The translations under genes were made by a program, and so were the position numbers. DNA of 64,000 bases from Nostoc sp. CENA543 (GTDB lineage Bacteria; Cyanobacteriota; Cyanobacteriia; Cyanobacteriales; Nostocaceae): assembly GCF_002896875.1 (NCBI RefSeq), contig NZ_CP023278.1, positions 5,278,501-5,342,500 of the forward strand, in the 5' to 3' direction. A model generated the notes under the pieces. That model was not told where the DNA came from. It ran no database searches and saw nothing but the letters and a program-made list of their open reading frames with translations. Below, in pieces: positions 55,347 to 63,344 of this stretch (position 1 is its first letter; each line of letters starts with the position of its first letter).

Positions 55347-56866
55347 GCCTCCTCTTGCCCACTTACAAGTTTATGAAGGCGTTCTATCTTCTCATGAAGT
55401 TTCTTTTGATTTTCAAGAATTCTAGCAGTCAATTCTGATGGATGCGGTAAATTTTCAATCTCCAAGCGATGAGGATTTCTAGCTGATAAATCATATTCAC
55501 GTTCAACCAGATTTTCTCTATCTACAAACCAACTATTATTAGTAAATTCCTCTTGGGTAACTTTTGCCAGACGATACGCAAGTAATTTTTGAAAAACTTG
55601 CCTTGTTTCAGCAAAATGTTCATCTGTAATGGGGTTATTTTTACTAAATTTCTTCAATTTTTCAGGTAGTGGCATTTCATAATAAAGCACTTCTTTTGTA
55701 GCACGGGAACGCTCAAAAAATAACAGTGCTGTTTTTACATCAGAATAAGGTGCAAAAGCTCCAGGCGGTAAACTCACTACTAAAAATAAGCTAAAATCAT
55801 TCAGCAGCATTTGCTTAACTGTTGCAAAAGCTCCACTCCTGAAAAGTGTTCCTGCTGGCACGACCATACCACAACGTGCTTTACTTGATAATTTTAGTTT
55901 TTTGATAATATGTTCAACTGCTAACAGTTCTGTAGCATTACTTTTTACAGGAAAATTCTCTTGAATTTGAGCATTTTCTTTGCCTCCAAATGGAGGATTT
56001 GTTAAAACGATATCAAACCGCTCTGAGACATTTTTTAAATTTTCTGCCAGGGTGTTGCGTCGGCGTATATCGGGAACTCTAACCCCATGCAATACCATAT
56101 TCATAGTACCAAGCAAGGCAGGTAGTGCTTTTTTCTCCTGCCCTACAAAAGTGTCATATTGAAGAATTTTGTGGTCTTTAGTTGTTTTCTCCTGTTTTTG
56201 CATATGTAAATATGCTTCTACCAAAAAACCACAGGAACCACAAAAAGGGTCATAAACAGTCTCCCCAATTTGAGGGTCAATTACCTCTACCATAAAACGA
56301 ATAATTGAACGGGGTGTGTAAAATTCCCCTGCCATTTTATTTTCGCTTCCTAGTCGCTTTAGTAAGTCCTCATAAATATGGGAAACAGTATGAATATCAT
56401 CAGCATTTTTAAAGTCAATACTATCGACAATTTCCAGCACATCTTTAAGGTTATAGGGTGAAGCGCAAACGATTACAGTGCGATCGCTGAAAATCCCAGC
56501 AATAACCTCACGTTCCGATGAACCATATAGACTAGCTAAATAAGATATCAGTTCTCCCCGCACAAACTGCATTAACTTTTCGCCATCCCATTCTGGCGTG
56601 GAGCGACGACCATTCTCTCCTATTTTTTGACCTAAAGCCTTGGGTATCCAGCTAGACCAGCGATAAGGCTCATCAATAACTCGCTTATAAGTTCTACCTG
56701 CTAGTTCGGCTTCTACTTCAAAAATTGCTTCCTGCTCATCAAAAAATTTCAAGAACAACAGCCAAGATAAATGTTCGACATACTCCATGACACCACCACA
56801 GTTGTCGTCGCGGCGTAATATGTCACAAGCTCGCCAAATGTCATTCGTTAGTTGTTCTCTACTCAC
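55343..56866 (-). CDS. hsdM: Type I restriction modification methylase subunit
   Basis: 507 residues. N-terminal HsdM_N helices (MSREQLTNDIWRACDILRRDD) precede the methylase with motif I YDPFCGSCGFLVEAY and motif IV IVLTNPPFGG. ENKMAGEFYTPRSIIRFMV is the conserved stretch before motif I. With HsdS it methylates adenines in the host target. It overlaps hsdR by 4 nt upstream and hsdS by 4 nt downstream. Confidence 0.93.
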   Translation of the reverse strand: MSREQLTNDIWRACDILRRDDNCGGVMEYVEHLSWLLFLKFFDEQEAIFEVEAELAGRTYKRVIDEPYRWSSWIPKALGQKIGENGRRSTPEWDGEKLMQFVRGELISYLASLYGSSEREVIAGIFSDRTVIVCASPYNLKDVLEIVDSIDFKNADDIHTVSHIYEDLLKRLGSENKMAGEFYTPRSIIRFMVEVIDPQIGETVYDPFCGSCGFLVEAYLHMQKQEKTTKDHKILQYDTFVGQEKKALPALLGTMNMVLHGVRVPDIRRRNTLAENLKNVSERFDIVLTNPPFGGKENAQIQENFPVKSNATELLAVEHIIKKLKLSSKARCGMVVPAGTLFRSGAFATVKQMLLNDFSLFLVVSLPPGAFAPYSDVKTALLFFERSRATKEVLYYEMPLPEKLKKFSKNNPITDEHFAETRQVFQKLLAYRLAKVTQEEFTNNSWFVDRENLVEREYDLSARNPHRLEIENLPHPSELTARILENQKKLHEKIERLHKLVSGQEEA

Positions 56867-59511
56867 CCAGTTTCCTCTTGATAAAGGCGACTTTGCACCT
56901 CATTTAATGTTTGTCGCAGATGGTTAATTGTACCAAAACGCTGAACAATTCCTGGAGCCTGCCCCATTTCCCGAAAAGGAGAAAGCCGGAATACTTGATT
57001 AAACATTTCTTGTACACCTGCCAAGCGATATTTGTCGAGCAAAGCTAAGATAACTTCACGCGCTTCTGGGGTTCGCTCTTCAAGAAATCGTTGTTCATAG
57101 TTTAGAAATGCTTCAACTCGCTCATCCCTGGTATGAACTGGCTTGTTAAAGGCGAGATGTGCTAGTAAGTCAAATTGGTCTGCTTTAGGTTGAGATAAAA
57201 CCTCTGCTAATACCTCTATGTGTATGCTTGCTGCTTCCAGTTCTTCCAAAAAAGCTTCTCTTTGGTTGGCATCTGTCCAAATTTCATAGAGTTGACTCCA
57301 CTTAGGCACATACCCTACAACTTTTGCCTTCGTGTAATCTAAATATTGTTCCAAAGTTAACTGTTCACCCGTAGACTCTACCAGAAAAGTTGCTTCATCA
57401 GCGATAGTGACTTCCAAACCCCGAACGCTAATTTTACCAATAGGTGCTTCTTGTGGTTTCAGCTCAATGACAACTGTTTGAGTTATATCTTGTTCTGTTT
57501 CAACTGTGACTGTTCGAGGACGGAACTTAGTACCAGTTACAGACAAGCGAAGTGTTCCTGCTGGCAGATGCTCAAAGCGGAAGTACCCGTCATCGTTAGT
57601 GCGGAGTGGGCCAAGTTGTTGATTAGCACCAATTAACACAGTCACAGCAGCACCGACTATTAAGTCGCCTATAACAGCATGAAGAACAGTTCCTTCCAAA
57701 ATACTTGTTCTTGGGCCTGTAATTTCAGTAGTTGGTACTTCAGGTGGACGATCCCACTCATCAAACAGTCGGGAAGCACCTACATAGTCGATAATGCGAA
57801 ACCACTCCTTGCCAGTCGTAGAATCAACCCGTGAACCTCGACCAATGATTTGCTTGAAGAGAATTGGTGAAGAAATTGGTTTCATAAATACGATATTCCG
57901 GCACGAGGGAACATCAACACCTGTACTTAAAAGTTCAGCAGTAGTAGCAACAACTGGTGTTCTGCGATCGCTATCTTGAAACTGTTCTAACCAGGTACTG
58001 GCTTCTCCTTCCTCAGCAATAATTGGTACTGCATAGTCTGAATAACCAAGACTAGAAAATTCATTTTGCAGGAGACGAGCAACCAATCTGGCATGGCTCA
58101 TATCTACGCAGAAGACCATTGTTTTATCGATCGCTCCAAAGCGATTGAGCAACCCTGCTAGATGTTTCACCATAGTTTCAGTGCGATCGGGCAAGGTAAT
58201 TTCTCGCTCAAACTGTGGCGTTAAATAAGTATCGCGCAACCTGGAATTTTCAGGTACATAGATTTCTGCTCCCTGAACTTGTGCATCTTCTACATGAAGT
58301 CCATCCTTATCAACACTGGTACGAACTTTATGCACCTTATAAGTTGCCAGAAAACCATCTTCAATCCCTTGACCTAAGCTGTAACTGTAAGCAGGTGGTT
58401 GCCAATTTCCTTTTGATGGATCATCATAATCAAGGGGAATTTCTGGTTCCTCACAGCAAAAATAAGCATAAGTATCAATACTTTCACTTTGTTTGGGCGT
58501 TGCTGTCATGCCCAATTGAATTGCACCTGAAAAATGCTGAAGGATAGCATTCCATTTCCCAAAACCAGAACGATGACATTCATCGATGATAATTAATCCG
58601 AAAAAGTCAGGCGGAATACTTTTGAATAAAGCCTTGCCATTGTCTTCTGCATCCAGTGCTTGATAAAGGGCAAAGTACAAATCACGGTTGTAATTAAACT
58701 TGCCTCCCCTAATTATTCCGCGTGGATCAGCTTGTGTATTAGCAAAGGGAGAAAAAGCATTATAGGCTTGGTTACGTAGCGGAATACGGTCAGCGATGAA
58801 GAGAATAGGTTTTTTCAGCCAACCTGATTTTCTAAGTTTCCATACAATTTGAAAAGCTGTGAAAGTTTTACCAGTTCCCGTTGCCATTGTTAACAAAATA
58901 CGCTTTTGAGAAGTTATCATTCGCTCAATGACTCGGCGAATAGCTACTTCTTGAAAATAGCGCGGTTCTTTACCACAAATAGCAGCAGAGCAGAAGGGGT
59001 GAAGTAGGGGGTTGTTTTGCTGAAGTGGTTTAGTTATGTAAGTGCCTTTTACATCAGCCACTCGGTTACTTGTGAGCGCAACTTTCTTCCTGCGGTAATT
59101 CTCCCAACGATTCCATAACTGTTCCGGTGCTGGAAAAGACGACAATTCACAACTCTGATTTGAGAAGAAATCAAACTCTACAAATCCATGTCCATTACTA
59201 GAATAAGCAAAAGGAACATCCAACATTTTGGCATAGGACTTTGCCTGCTCCAAGCCAGCATCTACCGCTTTCGTCTCATCCTTTGCTTCCAATACAGCAA
59301 TCATCTGCCCTTTGTAACGCAGCAGGTAATCTACTCGCCAAGGTTGACGGCGACGTGATTCTTCTCCTATCAAGTAAATTCTGCCAGAAGTAACAGCCTC
59401 TCCCTTTACGAAATAGTGTTCACGTTCAATTTGAGTTTCACCCCAACCAGATAATTTAATTTGGGGATCTATCAGCTTTGCCCGTGTGTCCGCTTCGTTA
59501 TAAGGAGCCAA
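56863..59511 (-). CDS. hsdR: Type I restriction endonuclease subunit with an inserted Ig-like domain
   Basis: 882 residues from a TTG start with AGAGAGG upstream. The nuclease domain (about 1-130) shows VDYLLRYKGQMIAVLEAKDE (PD-ExK). The motor has Walker A MATGTGKT, DECH box IIIDECHRSGFG, and motif VI IIGRGSRVDS. At about residues 597-693 is a segment (EGTVLHAVIGDLIVGAAVTV ... DDGYFRFEHLPAGTLRLSV) that reads as a carboxypeptidase-regulatory-like beta-sandwich, which is not part of standard HsdR. The C-terminal helical domain resembles the EcoEI R-type C-terminus. Cuts unmodified DNA after translocation. First gene of the six-gene operon. Confidence 0.9.
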   Translation of the reverse strand: MAPYNEADTRAKLIDPQIKLSGWGETQIEREHYFVKGEAVTSGRIYLIGEESRRRQPWRVDYLLRYKGQMIAVLEAKDETKAVDAGLEQAKSYAKMLDVPFAYSSNGHGFVEFDFFSNQSCELSSFPAPEQLWNRWENYRRKKVALTSNRVADVKGTYITKPLQQNNPLLHPFCSAAICGKEPRYFQEVAIRRVIERMITSQKRILLTMATGTGKTFTAFQIVWKLRKSGWLKKPILFIADRIPLRNQAYNAFSPFANTQADPRGIIRGGKFNYNRDLYFALYQALDAEDNGKALFKSIPPDFFGLIIIDECHRSGFGKWNAILQHFSGAIQLGMTATPKQSESIDTYAYFCCEEPEIPLDYDDPSKGNWQPPAYSYSLGQGIEDGFLATYKVHKVRTSVDKDGLHVEDAQVQGAEIYVPENSRLRDTYLTPQFEREITLPDRTETMVKHLAGLLNRFGAIDKTMVFCVDMSHARLVARLLQNEFSSLGYSDYAVPIIAEEGEASTWLEQFQDSDRRTPVVATTAELLSTGVDVPSCRNIVFMKPISSPILFKQIIGRGSRVDSTTGKEWFRIIDYVGASRLFDEWDRPPEVPTTEITGPRTSILEGTVLHAVIGDLIVGAAVTVLIGANQQLGPLRTNDDGYFRFEHLPAGTLRLSVTGTKFRPRTVTVETEQDITQTVVIELKPQEAPIGKISVRGLEVTIADEATFLVESTGEQLTLEQYLDYTKAKVVGYVPKWSQLYEIWTDANQREAFLEELEAASIHIEVLAEVLSQPKADQFDLLAHLAFNKPVHTRDERVEAFLNYEQRFLEERTPEAREVILALLDKYRLAGVQEMFNQVFRLSPFREMGQAPGIVQRFGTINHLRQTLNEVQSRLYQEETG

Positions 59512-59622
59512 ACTTTTAGCCTCTCTGGCTGGTTTACTCTATATGCCATCAGTAAAGAAAGACTAGAGATACCTCTTACCTACACTGAAGTAGAGGTAAC
59601 TATAATTTCATCTATATACTTA

Positions 59623-59651
59623 ATTTTATTGGTAAACCTAGAGACGGTCAA
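59623..59651 (-). promoter_or_regulatory. Predicted promoter of the hsdR operon
   Basis: On the minus strand TTGACC (59651-59646) is followed after 17 nt by TAAAAT (59628-59623), about 110 bp before the hsdR start. A second TTGACC lies exactly 30 bp further upstream (59681-59676), so this -35-like word with its flank is duplicated. Pattern match only. Confidence 0.45.
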
Positions 59652-59770
59652 TTAATACCAGGTATTTCAACTTGCGGTCAATTATTGCTTGTTGATGGGT
59701 TTTTCTGCTGTGATCACCCGTATAAATAAGAATCAGAATTTCAGAGTCTGTCTTTTCCTTTAAGTCACAG

Positions 59771-59813
59771 AGTTGTCCATTATCTTCTTCCAAAGTTGTC
59801 CAATTTCTTCTTC
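59771..59813. repeat. Two 20-bp direct repeats below the CRISPR array
   Basis: AGTTGTCCATTATCTTCTTC (59771-59790) and AGTTGTCCAATTTCTTCTTC (59794-59813) match at 18 of 20 positions, 23 bp apart, and are flanked on both sides by AAGTCAC. They do not match the 19-bp motif of the transposon left end. Function unknown. Confidence 0.6.
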
Positions 59814-59977
59814 AAGTCACACCACGAATCACCTTACACTTATTTTTCCCGACATCGGGAATCTAGGAATTGAGCAACGCCTAACGGCAATAAGCCACGA
59901 ATCATCCAGTATTGCGGGAGGGTGATTCTTATCCCCAAAATTTGAGCAACGCCTAACGGCAATAAGCCACGAATCAT
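59811..59977 (-). CRISPR. Mini CRISPR array: two perfect repeats, one degenerate repeat, two spacers
   Basis: Identical 36-bp repeats occupy 59942-59977 and 59870-59905; on the minus strand they begin ATGATTCGTGG and end GGCGTTGCTCAA. The spacer between them is 36 nt (59906-59941). A second spacer of 37 nt (59833-59869) is followed by a repeat that keeps only its first 11 bases well (GTGATTCGTGG, 59832-59822) and then diverges, so this is the terminal repeat. Orientation is the same as the cas genes, whose stop is 248 bp upstream. The second spacer contains a perfect 7-bp inverted repeat. Arrays this short are common in CRISPR-associated transposons. Confidence 0.85.
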
Positions 59978-60116
59978 AGCAAAGGTGAAAACCCTTAACT
60001 GAGGAAGGCTCATTTACAATCTTACAAGTACCTTCCAGATCGAGAAACCAAAAACACAAAATTTACCAAAGTTACCCTTACTTTCAGCCCCTCAAACCCA
60101 GTGCCGATAAACTGTC

Positions 60117-60146
60117 CCAAAAATGGCAAGCACCTTTTTGCTTGCC
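60117..60146 (-). terminator. Terminator of the cas operon
   Basis: On the minus strand GGCAAGCA (60146-60139) and TGCTTGCC (60132-60125) form an 8-bp stem with a 6-nt loop, followed by ATTTTTGG. It separates cas5 from the array, so the array should have its own promoter between 60117 and 59978. That interval is AT-rich but I could not place a clear promoter in it. Confidence 0.75.
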
Positions 60147-60225
60147 TAAATTACTATATCCCTTACCGTGTAAACCTTCCCGCCATTCTTTGACCCTAAA
60201 TTCCCTTTCCCATAAGAGATACTTG

Positions 60226-60864
60226 TCAAATTGGAGATTGAATCATCGTCCACGCCAAATCAGGAGGTGGAGAGCTTGGCATTTCCTCAATCCGATACCT
60301 CAAAAATCGGGTATTTCTTGACCCCACATGGTCAACCCAATAGGGTAAGGTTAACCTGCCTCGATTATCCTTAATCGCCCACTGTCTCACCCCCTCTAGA
60401 TAATCTTGGGAGACAAGTTTAATCGTTTTAATCAACTGGTCACTTTCACCTAAAAATAAACAACCAAACCGTCTTACTAGCTCAGGATGGTCAAACGCTA
60501 ACTGTATTCTCTCCCTTAAACTTGGTTTTATCTTCTCCCCGTCAGAACGAATCCAAATCAAACACTTCAGATTAGACAAAACTTCTTGATAACAGGGAAT
60601 AACATTCTCTGGATTACTAAAATCAGCATTCTTAAACCGTCTCATTTGACGCAAAATCCGCGACTTTTTGGGGCTAGATAACATTGCGATCGCCAATTCT
60701 ACCCCACAGTGGCGATAGACATCCGTTTCCCCTACCAAAGACAACAACATCCCATACACTGTTGCTGGAGGAGGGACAGGATAGGTTTTTCCCATTTCCC
60801 TTGCATGGGACTCCCGAAAAGTCGCAAATGGAACATCCACATAGAGAATTAATGGTGCAGTCAT
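60226..60864 (-). CDS. cas5: Cas5, type I-B (MYXAN-like)
   Basis: 212 residues. The N-terminal strand LYVDVPFATFRESHAREMGKT and the conserved YPVPPPATVYGMLLSLVGE loop are typical of the Cas5 family, with GCLFLGESDQLI further on. Cas5 holds the 5' end of the crRNA within Cascade, next to Cas8. The start ATG overlaps the cas7 stop by 4 nt. No endonuclease residues as in type I-C Cas5 are evident, consistent with a separate Cas6. Confidence 0.88.
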   Translation of the reverse strand: MTAPLILYVDVPFATFRESHAREMGKTYPVPPPATVYGMLLSLVGETDVYRHCGVELAIAMLSSPKKSRILRQMRRFKNADFSNPENVIPCYQEVLSNLKCLIWIRSDGEKIKPSLRERIQLAFDHPELVRRFGCLFLGESDQLIKTIKLVSQDYLEGVRQWAIKDNRGRLTLPYWVDHVGSRNTRFLRYRIEEMPSSPPPDLAWTMIQSPI

Positions 60865-61829
60865 TTTGATTCTTCTAAGACCAAATCTCTTTTAATGACT
60901 GCTTTCAAAGCTTCAGCCAGTTCATTGCGATTACGATAAATATGCGCCTGTTTAAAAGGAGAATTATCAAAATTATCTAATTGATGTAACTCCTTAACAA
61001 TTGTTCCCCCAATCCATAATGTACTAGGGTCAATCTGTCCGCATTCCACTTCATCTATAAACTCTTGTGTAAATCTTGCTTCCTTACTCTTAGGCTCGCA
61101 ATATTCAAAGCAGTAAGAAATATATGAAGGCAAATTATTTGTCCATTGAAATACAAAACTATCAGGACAAAAAGGATAATTAAAAATATTACTACTTCCT
61201 CCTACCTTGGGAAGATTCATAATGCCATCTATCAGAGGTAAAATCCGCGAAAAATCTCTGAGATGAGTGGCATCGATTCCAAAATAATATTGATATCGAG
61301 TTGCATGATATTCTGTGAAATGCAGCGATGTACTATCCTTGTCTCTGCCACTTTTTGCCCCTAACTTGACTGCACCATCATAAGGCGTTAGCGAAACAGC
61401 CATATTCATCCCTAAAGCACCCGTTCGCTGATTAAGAGTGCTGGCTTTTGTTTGTTTCTTTTTTCTTTTTGTTGTTGAAATCTCCTCTTCTGTTTCAGCA
61501 GACTCTAATAAAGCAAACCCAAAAATATCATCATCATAAAATTCTTCTGGATCGAAATCTTCACTTGTTAACCGATTAATATGTTCATCTTCATCCCAAA
61601 CTCGATTAACTAGATAACCTTGCTGTTGAAGATAAAAACGTAAAGCCCAACGAATCGCACTTGAACCTACGAAAGAATGAATTTTACCATTCCAATAGCC
61701 TTTTTGCAGAGTAGTCTTATTTCCTCGTCTCATGTCATGATTTAAAGAAGCTAAACCATAACGAGTGAGGACTGTTCCGTAAAGATAATAATTGGGGATA
61801 TTATTGTCATTCTTCTTCTGAGTCATCAT
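60861..61829 (-). CDS. cas7: Cas7, type I-B (DevR/Cst2-like)
   Basis: 322 residues with the RAMP-type backbone: YLYGTVLTRYGLASLNHD, GKIHSFVGSSAIRWALRFYL, GALGMNMAVSLTPYDGAVKLG and FHFTEYHATRYQYYFGID-type segments (here LHFTEYHATRYQYYFGID). Cas7 forms the helical filament along the spacer. An insertion of about 40 charged residues (about 95-135, DPEEFYDDD ... KRKKKQTK) interrupts the first third. It overlaps cas8 by 23 nt, so translation is tightly coupled. Start at 61829 or the next codon. Confidence 0.88.
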   Translation of the reverse strand: MMTQKKNDNNIPNYYLYGTVLTRYGLASLNHDMRRGNKTTLQKGYWNGKIHSFVGSSAIRWALRFYLQQQGYLVNRVWDEDEHINRLTSEDFDPEEFYDDDIFGFALLESAETEEEISTTKRKKKQTKASTLNQRTGALGMNMAVSLTPYDGAVKLGAKSGRDKDSTSLHFTEYHATRYQYYFGIDATHLRDFSRILPLIDGIMNLPKVGGSSNIFNYPFCPDSFVFQWTNNLPSYISYCFEYCEPKSKEARFTQEFIDEVECGQIDPSTLWIGGTIVKELHQLDNFDNSPFKQAHIYRNRNELAEALKAVIKRDLVLEESK

Positions 61830-63342
61830 TCATTTTGGTGAGTTTATTTTTGGGTTTATAACTGGCGATCGCTAACAAAGACCAAATTCTTAATTCTTGC
61901 CAAGGTATTTTTTTAATTAGTAGTACAATCTCTTCTTGATGCTGATTGAAATACTTATTTAATCCCCCTCTTACTAAAAAGTCGGATAAATATTCCTTAA
62001 ACGACAATTCATCATAACAATAGTTTAACTCTGCCCTTAACCGTTCAACTTTCTTCTTAATTGGAGGGTCTTTCCCTTCCTGGGCTTTGGCATACATTTT
62101 AGCAAAGTTGCCCTTCATAGCTTGCTGAAATACCTTAATAAAAATAAGATACTGCTTGTCTTCTTCACTATTCTCTGCCATTATTATGAATCCTTCGCGG
62201 TTGAAAAATAGCTGGTTAAATAAATATCCTTGTGAATCATCTATCACCAATTTTTCCCAAAAATTAGACCACCAATGGATTCCTTTCACTAAATTATCAG
62301 CAATCAGGGAGCGAATCGGATTCACTTTAATAAAAATTTGCTTGGGTTGAATCTTCTGATAATTAGTTGGAAAATATTTTTGAATCTGTTGATAAGTGAT
62401 TAAAGTATTTTTATCGATTTTAATTTCTTCTATACTCATCAATGTTCTTTGACGAGAATCTTTATTCATTTTTTCATATAACCAAACTTGACAAGCTTGA
62501 TAGTAGTCACCTTGAGGCTGAATATCGTCTAAGCTGTAATAAAGTAATCCAGCTTCACCAAGACTACTAACATGAAGCTGTTTCGTTTCTAATTGCTGTA
62601 ATCGCCATCTTCTTTGAGAAGCATCTTCAAAATCCTTGATTTCTGGAATCACCACCAAGTAGCGATGGGTTTTCTTTTCCTTCAAGTCTTCTGATGGAAT
62701 ATGAAGTAAGCAATAATGACAAACTACTGGTACAAATAATAATGCTAAGGCGTATTCAGGCTTTTCTTCCAGTTTTGTAGTATTCTGCGTCCTAGCATGG
62801 CGAACAATTCCCCCTAAATACAACCAACTGGTTATTTGAACATAATCCTGTCTGAGTTGTTGGGTATCTGTATCACATAACTTCTCTGCAAAGGTTTGAT
62901 GTGCGTACCAAGTTAGGGATTTATATTGATACTCGACTTTTTTTTCTTCAAACGTTAGTTCAGTGTTAACTAGCTTTCCTGCTTGATAAAACTTATTAAG
63001 ACGCAGAAAAACAGCACACATTCCCTCATGAATCTGGATTTTTTGAGTTAAATCTATTGCATTATTGTCTAATCCTGCTAAATGAATTAAACCTGTATCA
63101 TCTAATTGAAAAGACTCATTAATTAACCAAGATATGGCGACAAAATCACTTCCTTGCCAGAATAATTCAATAGTATCAGCAGTTAAAGACCATGATATGT
63201 GTCCTCCCCGTTGACGAGATGAGGGATATTGCTTTTCTAATTGCTTTAAAGTCATATAAAGTCCCGTCATTCCCACCCTGTGTATTATTGTCGTATCCGC
63301 AGCACCGAGAGATAGAGAAATTTTGGGTTGGGTAGCAACCAT
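61807..63342 (-). CDS. cas8: Cas8, type I-B (MYXAN/Csx13-like) large subunit
   Basis: 511 residues from the ATG at 63342, which lies 2 bp after the cas6 stop; the frame is open to 63396 but inside cas6. The N-terminal SLSLGAADTTIIHRVGMTGLYMTLKQLEKQYP is the signature of the I-MYXAN Cas8/Csx13 family. The C-terminal part has ALLAIASYKPK at its end. Cas8 reads the PAM and starts R-loop formation; in CASTs it also contacts TniQ. The N-terminal region carries no nuclease motif. No cas3 lies beside it, so DNA degradation is not expected. Confidence 0.85.
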   Translation of the reverse strand: MVATQPKISLSLGAADTTIIHRVGMTGLYMTLKQLEKQYPSSRQRGGHISWSLTADTIELFWQGSDFVAISWLINESFQLDDTGLIHLAGLDNNAIDLTQKIQIHEGMCAVFLRLNKFYQAGKLVNTELTFEEKKVEYQYKSLTWYAHQTFAEKLCDTDTQQLRQDYVQITSWLYLGGIVRHARTQNTTKLEEKPEYALALLFVPVVCHYCLLHIPSEDLKEKKTHRYLVVIPEIKDFEDASQRRWRLQQLETKQLHVSSLGEAGLLYYSLDDIQPQGDYYQACQVWLYEKMNKDSRQRTLMSIEEIKIDKNTLITYQQIQKYFPTNYQKIQPKQIFIKVNPIRSLIADNLVKGIHWWSNFWEKLVIDDSQGYLFNQLFFNREGFIIMAENSEEDKQYLIFIKVFQQAMKGNFAKMYAKAQEGKDPPIKKKVERLRAELNYCYDELSFKEYLSDFLVRGGLNKYFNQHQEEIVLLIKKIPWQELRIWSLLAIASYKPKNKLTKMNDDSEEE

Positions 63343-63344
63343 AA

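Noticed and set aside
59640-59813. Right end of the Tn7-like element just below the array
   Set aside because: Direct repeats with suggestive spacing exist, but none matches the left-end motif in either orientation and one pair fits a -35 element better. Kept as a separate open observation.
59829-60059. 76-codon frame across the array
   Set aside because: Its repeated peptide (DSWLIAVRRCS) is simply the translated CRISPR repeat.
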